DNA of 6,988 bases, taken from contig CALFSF010000042.1 of the NCBI GenBank assembly GCA_937917025.1, positions 1-6,988 on the forward strand, given 5' to 3'. Position numbers and translations under genes: made by a program. This document shows positions 1 to 5,755 of this stretch, in pieces (within the stretch, counting starts at the first letter, position 1; each line of letters starts with the position of its first letter). This stretch comes from an uncultured Paraburkholderia sp. GTDB taxonomy: Bacteria; Pseudomonadota; Gammaproteobacteria; Burkholderiales; Burkholderiaceae. Under the pieces are notes generated by a model, which worked only from the letters and a program-made list of their open reading frames with translations, was not told the origin of the DNA and did no database searches.

Positions 1-743
1 CGGGCATTCACCTGCAACTGACGCGCCTGCCTGGCGAACGGACCGCCGGTCGCATCGAAGCCGCCGTAGAACACCGCGTCCGGATGCTCGGCCTTGATCT
101 TCGTCAGGATCGCCTTGAAGTCGACCGCCTTGTCGGTGGTCTTTTCATGCGACAGCACTTCGCCGCCATTGGCGCGTACCGTTTTCTCGAACTGATCGGC
201 AAGCCCTTGCCCGTATTGTGTCGCGTCGTCGACGACCACGAAGCGCTTCGCCTTCAGCGTGTGCATGGCGTAGTTCGCCAGCACCGGCGCCTGTAGCGCG
301 TCGGTGGCGACCAGCCGGTAAGTCGTGTTGTAGCCCTGCAGCGTGAACTGTGGATTAGTCGCGTTTGGCGAAATCTGCGCAATCTGCGCGTCGTGATAGA
401 TACGCGACGCGACGATAGAGACGCCTGAGTTGAGGTGCCCGACCACGGCCACCACGCCGTCGTCCACCAGGCGCTGCGCGACCTGGGTACCGAGCCGTGG
501 ATCGCCGCCATCGTCTTGCGCATCCAGTTCGAGCCGGATCTTCCTGCCACCGATCACGAGTCCGCCGCGGTTCACATCCTCGACCGCGAGCCGAGCGCCG
601 TTCTCGTTTTCCTTGCCGAAGTGCGCAATAGGGCCGCTGGTCGGCGCCGCGCTGCCGATCTTCACCACAGTCTCGTCCTGCGCCGCGGCCAATGCGGCCA
701 CGCCAAGCAGGCATGCTGCCAATGAAACGTACCTGACTTTCAT
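1..743 (-). CDS. Branched-chain amino acid-type ABC transporter periplasmic substrate-binding protein (LivK/LivJ family), partial, 3' end outside window
   Basis: The first 247 residues are present and the frame runs off the left edge, so roughly a third of a usual 370-400 residue protein is missing. Residues 1-21 form a Sec signal peptide (positive MKVR, hydrophobic core, ALAAA before QDE), which places the protein in the periplasm. The mature part reads as a Peripla_BP_6 domain: VVKIGSAAPTSGPIAHFGKE (27-46), GHLNSG (102-107, the ligand-contact turn of the LivJ group), NATNP (127-131), DDATQYGQGLA (172-182) and YGGFDATGG (226-234). Such proteins capture amino acids, but related members bind aromatic acids or amides, so the ligand is open. 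The ATG at 743 is supported by GAAAGGA five bases upstream (749-755). It follows the enolase-superfamily gene by 36 nt and is probably its operon partner. No ABC permease or ATPase gene is visible; they may lie beyond the left edge. Confidence 0.9.
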   Translation of the reverse strand, partial: MKVRYVSLAACLLGVAALAAAQDETVVKIGSAAPTSGPIAHFGKENENGARLAVEDVNRGGLVIGGRKIRLELDAQDDGGDPRLGTQVAQRLVDDGVVAVVGHLNSGVSIVASRIYHDAQIAQISPNATNPQFTLQGYNTTYRLVATDALQAPVLANYAMHTLKAKRFVVVDDATQYGQGLADQFEKTVRANGGEVLSHEKTTDKAVDFKAILTKIKAEHPDAVFYGGFDATGGPFARQARQLQVNA

Positions 744-748
744 GTGAT

Positions 749-755
749 TCCTTTC
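749..755 (-). promoter_or_regulatory. Ribosome binding site of the substrate-binding protein gene
   Basis: On the minus strand GAAAGGA sits five bases before the ATG at 743. It is a strong Shine-Dalgarno match with good spacing and fixes the start, which also leaves a complete signal peptide. Confidence 0.75.
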
Positions 756-779
756 GGGTGGGGCACGAGCGCCGCAACG

Positions 780-1892
780 CTATTTGACGAGATACTTCGC
801 AACGATCGCTTCGTTCGGCACTACGCCGATGCCGGCCTCTTCCGGTAAATGCGCATAGCCGTCCACGATGCGCACGGGATTGCACGCGAGACCGCTGGTC
901 AACTCGCTCGGCTCGACGCAATACTCCATGACCAGCGCGTTTGGAATCGCGCACAGGAAATGCAGCGACGCGGCACTGTTGAAGTCCGTCGTGAAGTTGT
1001 GGTTACAGACCTTGCGACCCTTCACATGCGCATACGCGGCGATCTGCATCGCCTGGGTCAGCCCCACGCGTGTGATGTCGATCTGCACAATGTCGATACC
1101 GCCTTCATCGATCAGCCGCTGATACTCGGATACGGTGCATTGCTGCTCGCCCGCCGCAATATGCTGACTGGTGGCGGCCGACACGCGGCCGTAGCCGACG
1201 TAGTCTTCCGGACGCAGCGGCTCTTCGATCCAGAACAACCGGTACGGCTCGAATAGTTGCGCGCGGCGAATCGTGGTCTTTGCGTCCCATGCCTGCCCCA
1301 CATCCAGCATGAAATCGTTGCGCTCGCCAATCGCCCGGCGTATCCCTTCCACGTATCGCAGGTCAGCGGCCTCGTCGAGACCGAACGGCGGCCAGCCGAA
1401 TTTCACGCCGGTGTGGCCGTCGTCGATGGCACGCTTCGCGCGCTCGACCGTCTTCTCCACAGTTTCCTGAAAGAGGTTCGACGAATACACGCGCATGCGT
1501 TCGCGTAGCGCGCCGCCAAGCAGCGTCACGACCGGCACGTTGAATGCCTTGCCCTTGATGTCCCACAGCGCAATGTCGACCCCGGCCATCGCCTGGATCA
1601 CGGCGCCGGCACGACCGTAATACAGCGTGGACGCGTGCATCTTTTCCCACAGACGCGTCGTATCGAGCGGGTCTTCGCCGATCAGCAGCGCGCGCAGACC
1701 GATCACCTGGCTATGCGACATCGGTGCCTCGATGATCGCCTTGACGACCGACGGACAACTGTCCACTTCGCCCCATCCGACGATGCCGGCATCGGTGGTG
1801 ATCTTGATGAGGAGCGCATCCTGCGAACTGTCAGGACGCGCGCTGATTTCAGGCAAGGCGAGCCACAGGGCCTCGACGTTGGTGATTTTCAT
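780..1892 (-). CDS. Enolase-superfamily enzyme, mandelate racemase/muconate lactonizing subgroup (probable acid-sugar dehydratase or cycloisomerase)
   Basis: A 370-residue cytosolic protein, normal length for the family. The capping domain covers about residues 1-125 (MKITNVEALWL; AMAGVDIALWDIKGKAFNVP at 101-120) and the TIM barrel follows. Mg2+ ligands are visible as D197 (MLDVGQAW), E223/E224 (WIEEPL) and E249 (AAGEQ). D272, H298 (KVCNHNF) and E323 (MEYC) match the Asp-His dyad and Glu of mandelate racemase, so acid/base chemistry on a 2-hydroxy acid is expected. At the end of the second barrel strand the sequence is K164-F-G166, not the K-x-K of true mandelate racemase, so a simple racemase is unlikely and a dehydratase or cycloisomerase is favoured. 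The substrate is unknown. I chose the ATG at 1892 because MKITNVEAL is the usual family N-terminus. The frame stays open about 31 codons further upstream, but that part overlaps the porin stop and resembles nothing. No good Shine-Dalgarno is seen. Stop is TAG at 780-782. Confidence 0.88.
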   Translation of the reverse strand: MKITNVEALWLALPEISARPDSSQDALLIKITTDAGIVGWGEVDSCPSVVKAIIEAPMSHSQVIGLRALLIGEDPLDTTRLWEKMHASTLYYGRAGAVIQAMAGVDIALWDIKGKAFNVPVVTLLGGALRERMRVYSSNLFQETVEKTVERAKRAIDDGHTGVKFGWPPFGLDEAADLRYVEGIRRAIGERNDFMLDVGQAWDAKTTIRRAQLFEPYRLFWIEEPLRPEDYVGYGRVSAATSQHIAAGEQQCTVSEYQRLIDEGGIDIVQIDITRVGLTQAMQIAAYAHVKGRKVCNHNFTTDFNSAASLHFLCAIPNALVMEYCVEPSELTSGLACNPVRIVDGYAHLPEEAGIGVVPNEAIVAKYLVK

Positions 1893-1920
1893 GATGGAGT
1901 GGTGAAAAAAAAGAGGGGGC

Positions 1921-3036
1921 TCAGAACAGCGTGCGCAGGCCGAGCGTGGCACCCGTTTGCGACGCCCGTCCGCCGAAGCTGCCAACGGGGTTGTTCGGGT
2001 CAGTCACCGAAGCGCCGTTAAGAATGTTGCGATCGAGTTCGGCGTAGACGTCGGTCCGTTTGGAAAGGCGGTAGTCGACCAGCGCGACGAGTGTCTTGAT
2101 CCTGCCGCCCTGGTCACCCGCGACGCCGGCGACGTTGTCCAGCATCAAGCTCATGCCGGCGCTCAACGCCGGTGTGATCCGGTAGTTCGCACCGATTTCC
2201 GCGAACGAATCGCGACGGCTTACGGTTTGCGTATTCGCACCGGCCGCGGTATTCACGTTGGACAACATGCTGGTGTTCGCCAGCGCCGAGCCGGAGGCAG
2301 TGCCGACCGTGAAGCCGGCGTCCCGCTTCGAATAGATATAAAGGCCGTAAAGCGTGACCGGACCGAGCGCATAGTTGGCGCCGCCGCCAAACACGTTGGC
2401 ATGGCGATCCGCCGCGTCGCTCGAACGTTGCGCTACCGCGCCGATGGCAAGACCGTTGGCGTTGTACGTGAGCGCGACGGCATCGGTTGATCCCGCCTGG
2501 AAATCGCCTGCCTGGCCGCCAAACGAGTGCTGTAGTTGCAGTCCAAAGCCAGCGCGCGAAAACGAATACTTGGCGGAGTTGTCGAGGCGCACACCGAAGA
2601 ATCGCGTTTGCCACGCTTCCTGCAGGTAGTTCGGAAAGTTGAACGCGTCGTAACTGGAAAGCTGCCAGAACGGGATGCTATACATACGTCCGGCCTGAAG
2701 CATGCCGTAGGTCTGGTTGTCGATCCCTACCCACGCCTGCCGGCCGAATAATTGCCCTTGCTGATCGAAGGTGCCGGTGGTTGGAATAAAGCCGTCTTCC
2801 AGCACGAACTTGATGGCGGTGCCGTTGCCAATATCCTCACTGCCCTTCAGCCCGAAGCGGCTGCCCATCAATGCGCCGGAGCCAAGGCCCCACGTGGTCG
2901 CGTTGCTGCTCGTCGCAGCATTGGTGGTGTAGCGCAGGCCCGTGTCGATGGCGCCGTACAACGTCACTGACGATTGTGCGCTGGCGGCTCCGCAAACAAG
3001 CATTCCCGTTGTCAATGCGATGGCTTTGATTTTCAT
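1921..3036 (-). CDS. Gram-negative general porin (Burkholderiales OmpC-like trimeric beta-barrel)
   Basis: A 371-residue outer-membrane protein. Residues 1-20 are a signal peptide (MKIKAIALTTGMLVCGAASA, cleaved before QSS). The mature protein opens with SSVTLYGAIDTGLRYTT, the first strand typical of Burkholderia and Neisseria porins. Further porin-like segments are GSRFGLKGSEDIGNG, FGRQAWVGIDNQ, LDNSAKYSF, and near the end DYRLSKRTDVYAELDRN. It ends GATLGLRTLF, with the terminal Phe needed for barrel assembly. Expected structure is a 16-strand trimer passing small hydrophilic, often anionic, solutes. It lies 32 nt after the MFS transporter stop and 28 nt before the enolase-superfamily gene, so it is probably a substrate-dedicated porin of this catabolic operon rather than a housekeeping porin. 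The Shine-Dalgarno is weak (CAGG about seven bases before ATG), but the signal peptide makes the start certain. Confidence 0.93.
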   Translation of the reverse strand: MKIKAIALTTGMLVCGAASAQSSVTLYGAIDTGLRYTTNAATSSNATTWGLGSGALMGSRFGLKGSEDIGNGTAIKFVLEDGFIPTTGTFDQQGQLFGRQAWVGIDNQTYGMLQAGRMYSIPFWQLSSYDAFNFPNYLQEAWQTRFFGVRLDNSAKYSFSRAGFGLQLQHSFGGQAGDFQAGSTDAVALTYNANGLAIGAVAQRSSDAADRHANVFGGGANYALGPVTLYGLYIYSKRDAGFTVGTASGSALANTSMLSNVNTAAGANTQTVSRRDSFAEIGANYRITPALSAGMSLMLDNVAGVAGDQGGRIKTLVALVDYRLSKRTDVYAELDRNILNGASVTDPNNPVGSFGGRASQTGATLGLRTLF

Positions 3037-3068
3037 GTCTTTGCCTGGATAAAAGGTTCAGGTGGGGT

Positions 3069-4463
3069 TCAGTTAGGACAATCGTTGACGTGTGTGATGC
3101 CGGACGGATCGGTGCGAAGCGCAGCAGTCGGGGCGGCCGCTTTGCCCGTCTGCAGCGTTGCGCCTGGCGGATACCTGCCGCATTGCGCGCGGCAGGCAAT
3201 CAACGCGACCAGGCTGACGAACGCGCCGAACCCGACGTAATAGGCGGGCGCGAGGTTGTCGCCCGTCTTGCCGATCAGCCAGGTCACGATGAACGGCGCG
3301 AAGCCGCCGAAGATCGTCACGGCAAGGCTGTAGCTGACCGACAGACCGGTCGTCCGGGAGCGCGTTGGAAACAGGCGGCCCATCAATGCCGGCACCGGCG
3401 CGAAGTAAGCGGCGAGACCAATGCCGAGCACGAACTGCATCACGACGAGACGCATGACGCTCGGCGTCGCGTCGATATACACCAGCGCCGGATACATGCC
3501 GAGCCCGACGATGAGCGCGCCCGGCACCATCACACGCGCGGCGCCGATTCGATCCGACAGCGCACCGAAGTACGGCGACAGCACGAACTGCACGGTACCG
3601 GCTGCCATCACCGAGTAATAAGCGAGCGACGGCGTGAGATGAAGCTGGCGAATCGCATAGGTCGGCATGTACAGCAGCAGCACGTATGAGCCGATGGTCG
3701 ACAGCACGATCAGGCCGGTTGCCGGCAGGAGGCCTGCGAGGCCGCGCCAGCGTGATGGAGCGGCACCGGAAGAAACACCGGCATTGACCGGCTTTTGAAC
3801 CTCGGTGACGAACTGCGGTGTTTCGTCGACCTTGCGTCGAATGTAGAAGCCCACCGGTCCGATCAGCGCGCCGAAGAAGAATGGCACGCGCCAACCCCAC
3901 GACAGCTGTACGTCCGCCGGGAGGAGCGCCACCATCAGACCGAAAAGTGCGGCCAGTAGCGCGGTCAATCCCTGGCTCGCCACCTGCCAGCTCGCGTAAA
4001 AACCGCGCTCGCCTTCAGGCGTATGTTCGAGCAGGAACGTGGTGGAACTGCCAAACTCGCCGCCCGCCGAGAAACCCTGGATCACGCGCGAGATCACGAT
4101 CAGCAGCGGCGCCCACGCGCCGATCGACGCGTACGTCGGCGCGAAGCCAATGGTCAGCGTCCCGACCGTCATCATCAGCATCGACAGCGACAGTGCTGCC
4201 TTGCGGCCGGCGCGGTCGGCGTACATGCCAAGCACGATGGCGCCGATCGGCCGCACGAAAAACGACACGCCGAAGGTCGCCACTGTCATCAGCAGCGATG
4301 TGAATTCGTCTTTGGCGGGAAAGAAAATCTTCGAGATCGTGATCGCAAAGAAACCGAACACGATGATGTCGAACCATTCGAGTGCGTTGCCGATCGTGGC
4401 GGAGATCACCGCTTTTCTTCGGCGCGCCGCCGGCATGTCGGTGCCGGGAATCAGAGCGTTCAT
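3069..4463 (-). CDS. MFS transporter, metabolite:H+ symporter (MHS) family
   Basis: A 464-residue inner-membrane carrier with about 12 hydrophobic segments. MHS hallmarks are GNALEWFDIIVFGFFA in TM1 (25-40), RPIGAIVLGMYADRAGRK spanning TM2 and the loop 2-3 MFS signature (71-88), RVIQGFSAGGEFGSS in TM4 (126-140), LLEHTPEGERGFYASWQ (144-160) and the second-half signature ALSDRIG (301-307). Relatives import citrate, alpha-ketoglutarate, shikimate, proline/betaine and dicarboxylates with protons, so an organic acid is the likely cargo here, though the substrate is unassigned. The cytosolic C-terminal tail (about 427-464) is polar and not conserved-looking. The start at 4463 is supported by AAGGGA nine bases upstream. 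The frame remains open to 4691, but that extension would cross the palindrome and leader, and its residues are not membrane-like. It appears to be the first gene of a four-gene operon. Confidence 0.92.
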   Translation of the reverse strand: MNALIPGTDMPAARRRKAVISATIGNALEWFDIIVFGFFAITISKIFFPAKDEFTSLLMTVATFGVSFFVRPIGAIVLGMYADRAGRKAALSLSMLMMTVGTLTIGFAPTYASIGAWAPLLIVISRVIQGFSAGGEFGSSTTFLLEHTPEGERGFYASWQVASQGLTALLAALFGLMVALLPADVQLSWGWRVPFFFGALIGPVGFYIRRKVDETPQFVTEVQKPVNAGVSSGAAPSRWRGLAGLLPATGLIVLSTIGSYVLLLYMPTYAIRQLHLTPSLAYYSVMAAGTVQFVLSPYFGALSDRIGAARVMVPGALIVGLGMYPALVYIDATPSVMRLVVMQFVLGIGLAAYFAPVPALMGRLFPTRSRTTGLSVSYSLAVTIFGGFAPFIVTWLIGKTGDNLAPAYYVGFGAFVSLVALIACRAQCGRYPPGATLQTGKAAAPTAALRTDPSGITHVNDCPN

Positions 4464-4472
4464 TGTTGATAG

Positions 4473-4478
4473 TCCCTT
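4473..4478 (-). promoter_or_regulatory. Ribosome binding site of the MFS transporter gene
   Basis: AAGGGA on the minus strand, nine bases before the ATG at 4463. It decides between this start and in-frame ATGs further upstream, which would add about 76 residues unrelated to the family. Confidence 0.65.
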
Positions 4479-4580
4479 GGTCTTGAGGTCGGATGGCCCG
4501 CGTTCGAATGACGACGCGAACCGGTATGGGAAGAAAGTAAAAAGACAAAATAATGACCGCGATGCGCTTTGCCCATTAGT

Positions 4581-4603
4581 CGATATTCGCGTGATGAATA
4601 TCG
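4581..4603. promoter_or_regulatory. Perfect inverted repeat, probable operator (LysR-type T-N11-A box)
   Basis: CGATATTC and GAATATCG are exact reverse complements separated by seven bases. The core ATTC-N7-GAAT contains the T-N11-A pattern of LysR-type regulator sites. It lies 118 bases upstream of the transporter start and downstream of the preceding terminator, the right place to control the transporter operon. No regulator gene is in the window. A GntR- or TetR-family dimer could also use such a site. The 7-nt spacer and short arms with no following T-tract argue against a terminator. Confidence 0.6.
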
Positions 4604-4692
4604 GCGCAACGCTTTTATCTACAGGCGATTCGAGGCGCTTAGGGGAAACGCCAGGGAGCGCTGCGGCGTCGTGCCTGAACGTCGGCGGCACG

Positions 4693-4722
4693 AAAATAAA
4701 AAAACGCTGCCCACAGGCAGCG
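4693..4722 (-). terminator. Rho-independent terminator after the reductase gene
   Basis: Read on the minus strand, CGCTGCC, a TGTG loop and GGCAGCG form a perfect 7-bp GC-rich stem (4705-4722), followed at once by seven T (4698-4704), then ATTTT. It starts 28 nt after the stop of the reductase gene. This ends the dehydrogenase-reductase transcript and separates it from the transporter operon. Confidence 0.9.
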
Positions 4723-4750
4723 CAGCTTCAACATAACGGAGAACCGTATC

Positions 4751-5755
4751 TCAGGAAACGGTTGGAGGGAAACCGCTTGCCGACGCGCGCAAACGCGCCA
4801 GCGTCGCGAGCAGATCGAGCGTGGGAGTGAGCACGCCGCGCGCTCGCGCGAATTGCAGAGGCTGCATCAGGATCGAGTCGATTTCGAGTGGCCGGCCTGC
4901 GTCGAGATCCTGAGACATGCTCGCCTTGTGCAGCAGGCCGCGCGTCGGTGCGAGATAGTAGTCGGCATCGATCGGCACCCTGCAGCCCATCGCGTGCGCA
5001 AGTGTGATGCCCTCGTTCACCGCGGCGCGTAACAGCGCCTCGCCGGCTGGATCGTCGCAGATTGTCGAGAGCGGCAGATGCGTCAGCAGCGAGGCCGGCG
5101 AACCGGCGAGATTGCCGATCAGTTTCGTCCACACGTCCATGCGGATGTCGTCCGATATGCGGCACGGCAAGCCACCCGACTCGAGTGCCGTCGCGATCCG
5201 GCGCATGCGCAACGAGGGCGCTTGCGTCGCACGCCCGCGAGCGACGGGTTCGCCGATCACGATGTGCGGCTGCACGCTCAACACGTCGATCATGCCTGGC
5301 GCGCTGATCGAACACGCGGTGTAAGCAAGGCCGCCGGCCGCGCGCTCGGGTCCGACCACGCGCCACAATGCGCCGTGCGGATCGACGAGCGGCAACTGTT
5401 GCCCGGTTTCGTCGCCATCGTGTTGATGGAAATACCACCACGGTACGCCGTTCGCGACGAACAGCACCGTCGTGTCGGGCCCGAGCAGCGGTCCGATGCC
5501 CGCAGCCACCGCGGGCAGTGCGGTGGTCTTCACCGCGACCACCACGACATCTTGCGGTCCGATCTGTTCAGCCCGATCGCTCGCCTTCGGCGTGCAATGC
5601 AGCGTGCGGTCCGGCAGATTGACCCGCAAGCCGTCACGCCGCAGTGCCTCGAGATGCGCGCCGCGCGCGATCACCGACACCTGTGCGTCGCCATACGCGA
5701 ACCGCGCCGCCAGATGTCCGCCGACCGCGCCCGCACCAAACACGCAGACCTTCAT
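4751..5755 (-). CDS. 2-dehydropantoate 2-reductase (ketopantoate reductase, ApbA/PanE) family protein, likely a catabolic paralogue
   Basis: A 334-residue cytosolic NAD(P)H-dependent 2-ketoacid reductase. The Rossmann start is MKVCVFGAGAVGGHLAARFA (GxGxxG at 7-12), followed by VAVKTT (74-78) and the N102-G103 pair seen in PanE. The helical C-terminal domain carries WTKLIGNLAGSP, where K211 matches the catalytic lysine and N215 the substrate-contact Asn of E. coli PanE, and MSQDLDAGRPLEID (280-293) with the conserved acidic residue E291. VPWWYFHQ (104-111), next to the active-site Asn, is aromatic-rich and unlike housekeeping PanE, suggesting another substrate. Its ATG overlaps the TGA of the dehydrogenase gene (ATGA, 5752-5755) and has GGAGAGG five bases upstream, so the two are translationally coupled. 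An in-frame start eight codons further upstream is possible but lies inside the previous gene. Biosynthetic PanE is not excluded, but the context argues for catabolism. Confidence 0.87.
   Translation of the reverse strand: MKVCVFGAGAVGGHLAARFAYGDAQVSVIARGAHLEALRRDGLRVNLPDRTLHCTPKASDRAEQIGPQDVVVVAVKTTALPAVAAGIGPLLGPDTTVLFVANGVPWWYFHQHDGDETGQQLPLVDPHGALWRVVGPERAAGGLAYTACSISAPGMIDVLSVQPHIVIGEPVARGRATQAPSLRMRRIATALESGGLPCRISDDIRMDVWTKLIGNLAGSPASLLTHLPLSTICDDPAGEALLRAAVNEGITLAHAMGCRVPIDADYYLAPTRGLLHKASMSQDLDAGRPLEIDSILMQPLQFARARGVLTPTLDLLATLARLRASASGFPPTVS

Larger units (their letters stand above)
4464..4692 (-). promoter_or_regulatory. Promoter and leader region of the MFS-porin-enolase-binding protein operon
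   Basis: No gene is visible between the terminator and the transporter start. The stretch holds an LTTR-type palindrome (4581-4603) and, downstream of it, an AT-rich block at about 4530-4555 that stands out against the GC-rich surroundings. I cannot resolve one core promoter. Candidate A is TTGCGC (4604-4609) with TATCGA (4580-4585), 18 nt apart, which would put the palindrome inside the promoter. Candidate B is TTGTCT (4543-4548) with a poor -10 near 4521-4526, which would put the palindrome upstream as for an activator. Both are weak sigma-70 matches, as is common for activator-dependent promoters. The untranslated leader would be roughly 50-110 nt. Confidence 0.45.

Noticed and set aside
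711..743. Lipobox (LAAC, residues 8-11) in the binding protein
   Set aside because: The Cys is too close to the N-terminus to leave a hydrophobic core, and a standard signal peptidase I site (ALAAA before QDE) follows.
355..954. Minus-strand open frame of 199 codons spanning the binding-protein/enzyme junction
   Set aside because: Out of frame with two well-supported genes, Arg-rich, and it spans the intergenic spacer without any family motif.
1893..1985. N-terminal extension of the enolase-superfamily protein by 31 residues
   Set aside because: It overlaps the 3' end of the porin gene, has low-complexity Arg/Ser-rich content unlike the family, and MKITNVEAL at 1892 is the normal family start.
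3090..3689. Plus-strand open frame of 199 codons antisense to the MFS gene
   Set aside because: Arg/His-rich shadow frame; the opposite strand encodes a clear membrane protein.
4464..4691. N-terminal extension of the MFS transporter by 76 residues
   Set aside because: It would run through the palindrome and leader, is not membrane-like, and the ATG at 4463 has its own ribosome site and directly precedes the MHS first helix.
4705..4722. Hairpin as an operator of the transporter operon
   Set aside because: The GC-rich 7-bp stem with a 4-nt loop directly followed by a T-tract in the direction of transcription is a textbook intrinsic terminator of the upstream unit.
4039..4830. Plus-strand open frame of 263 codons
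   Set aside because: It lies antisense to the MFS gene and crosses the promoter and terminator. The composition is that of a shadow frame in GC-rich DNA and no domain is recognisable.
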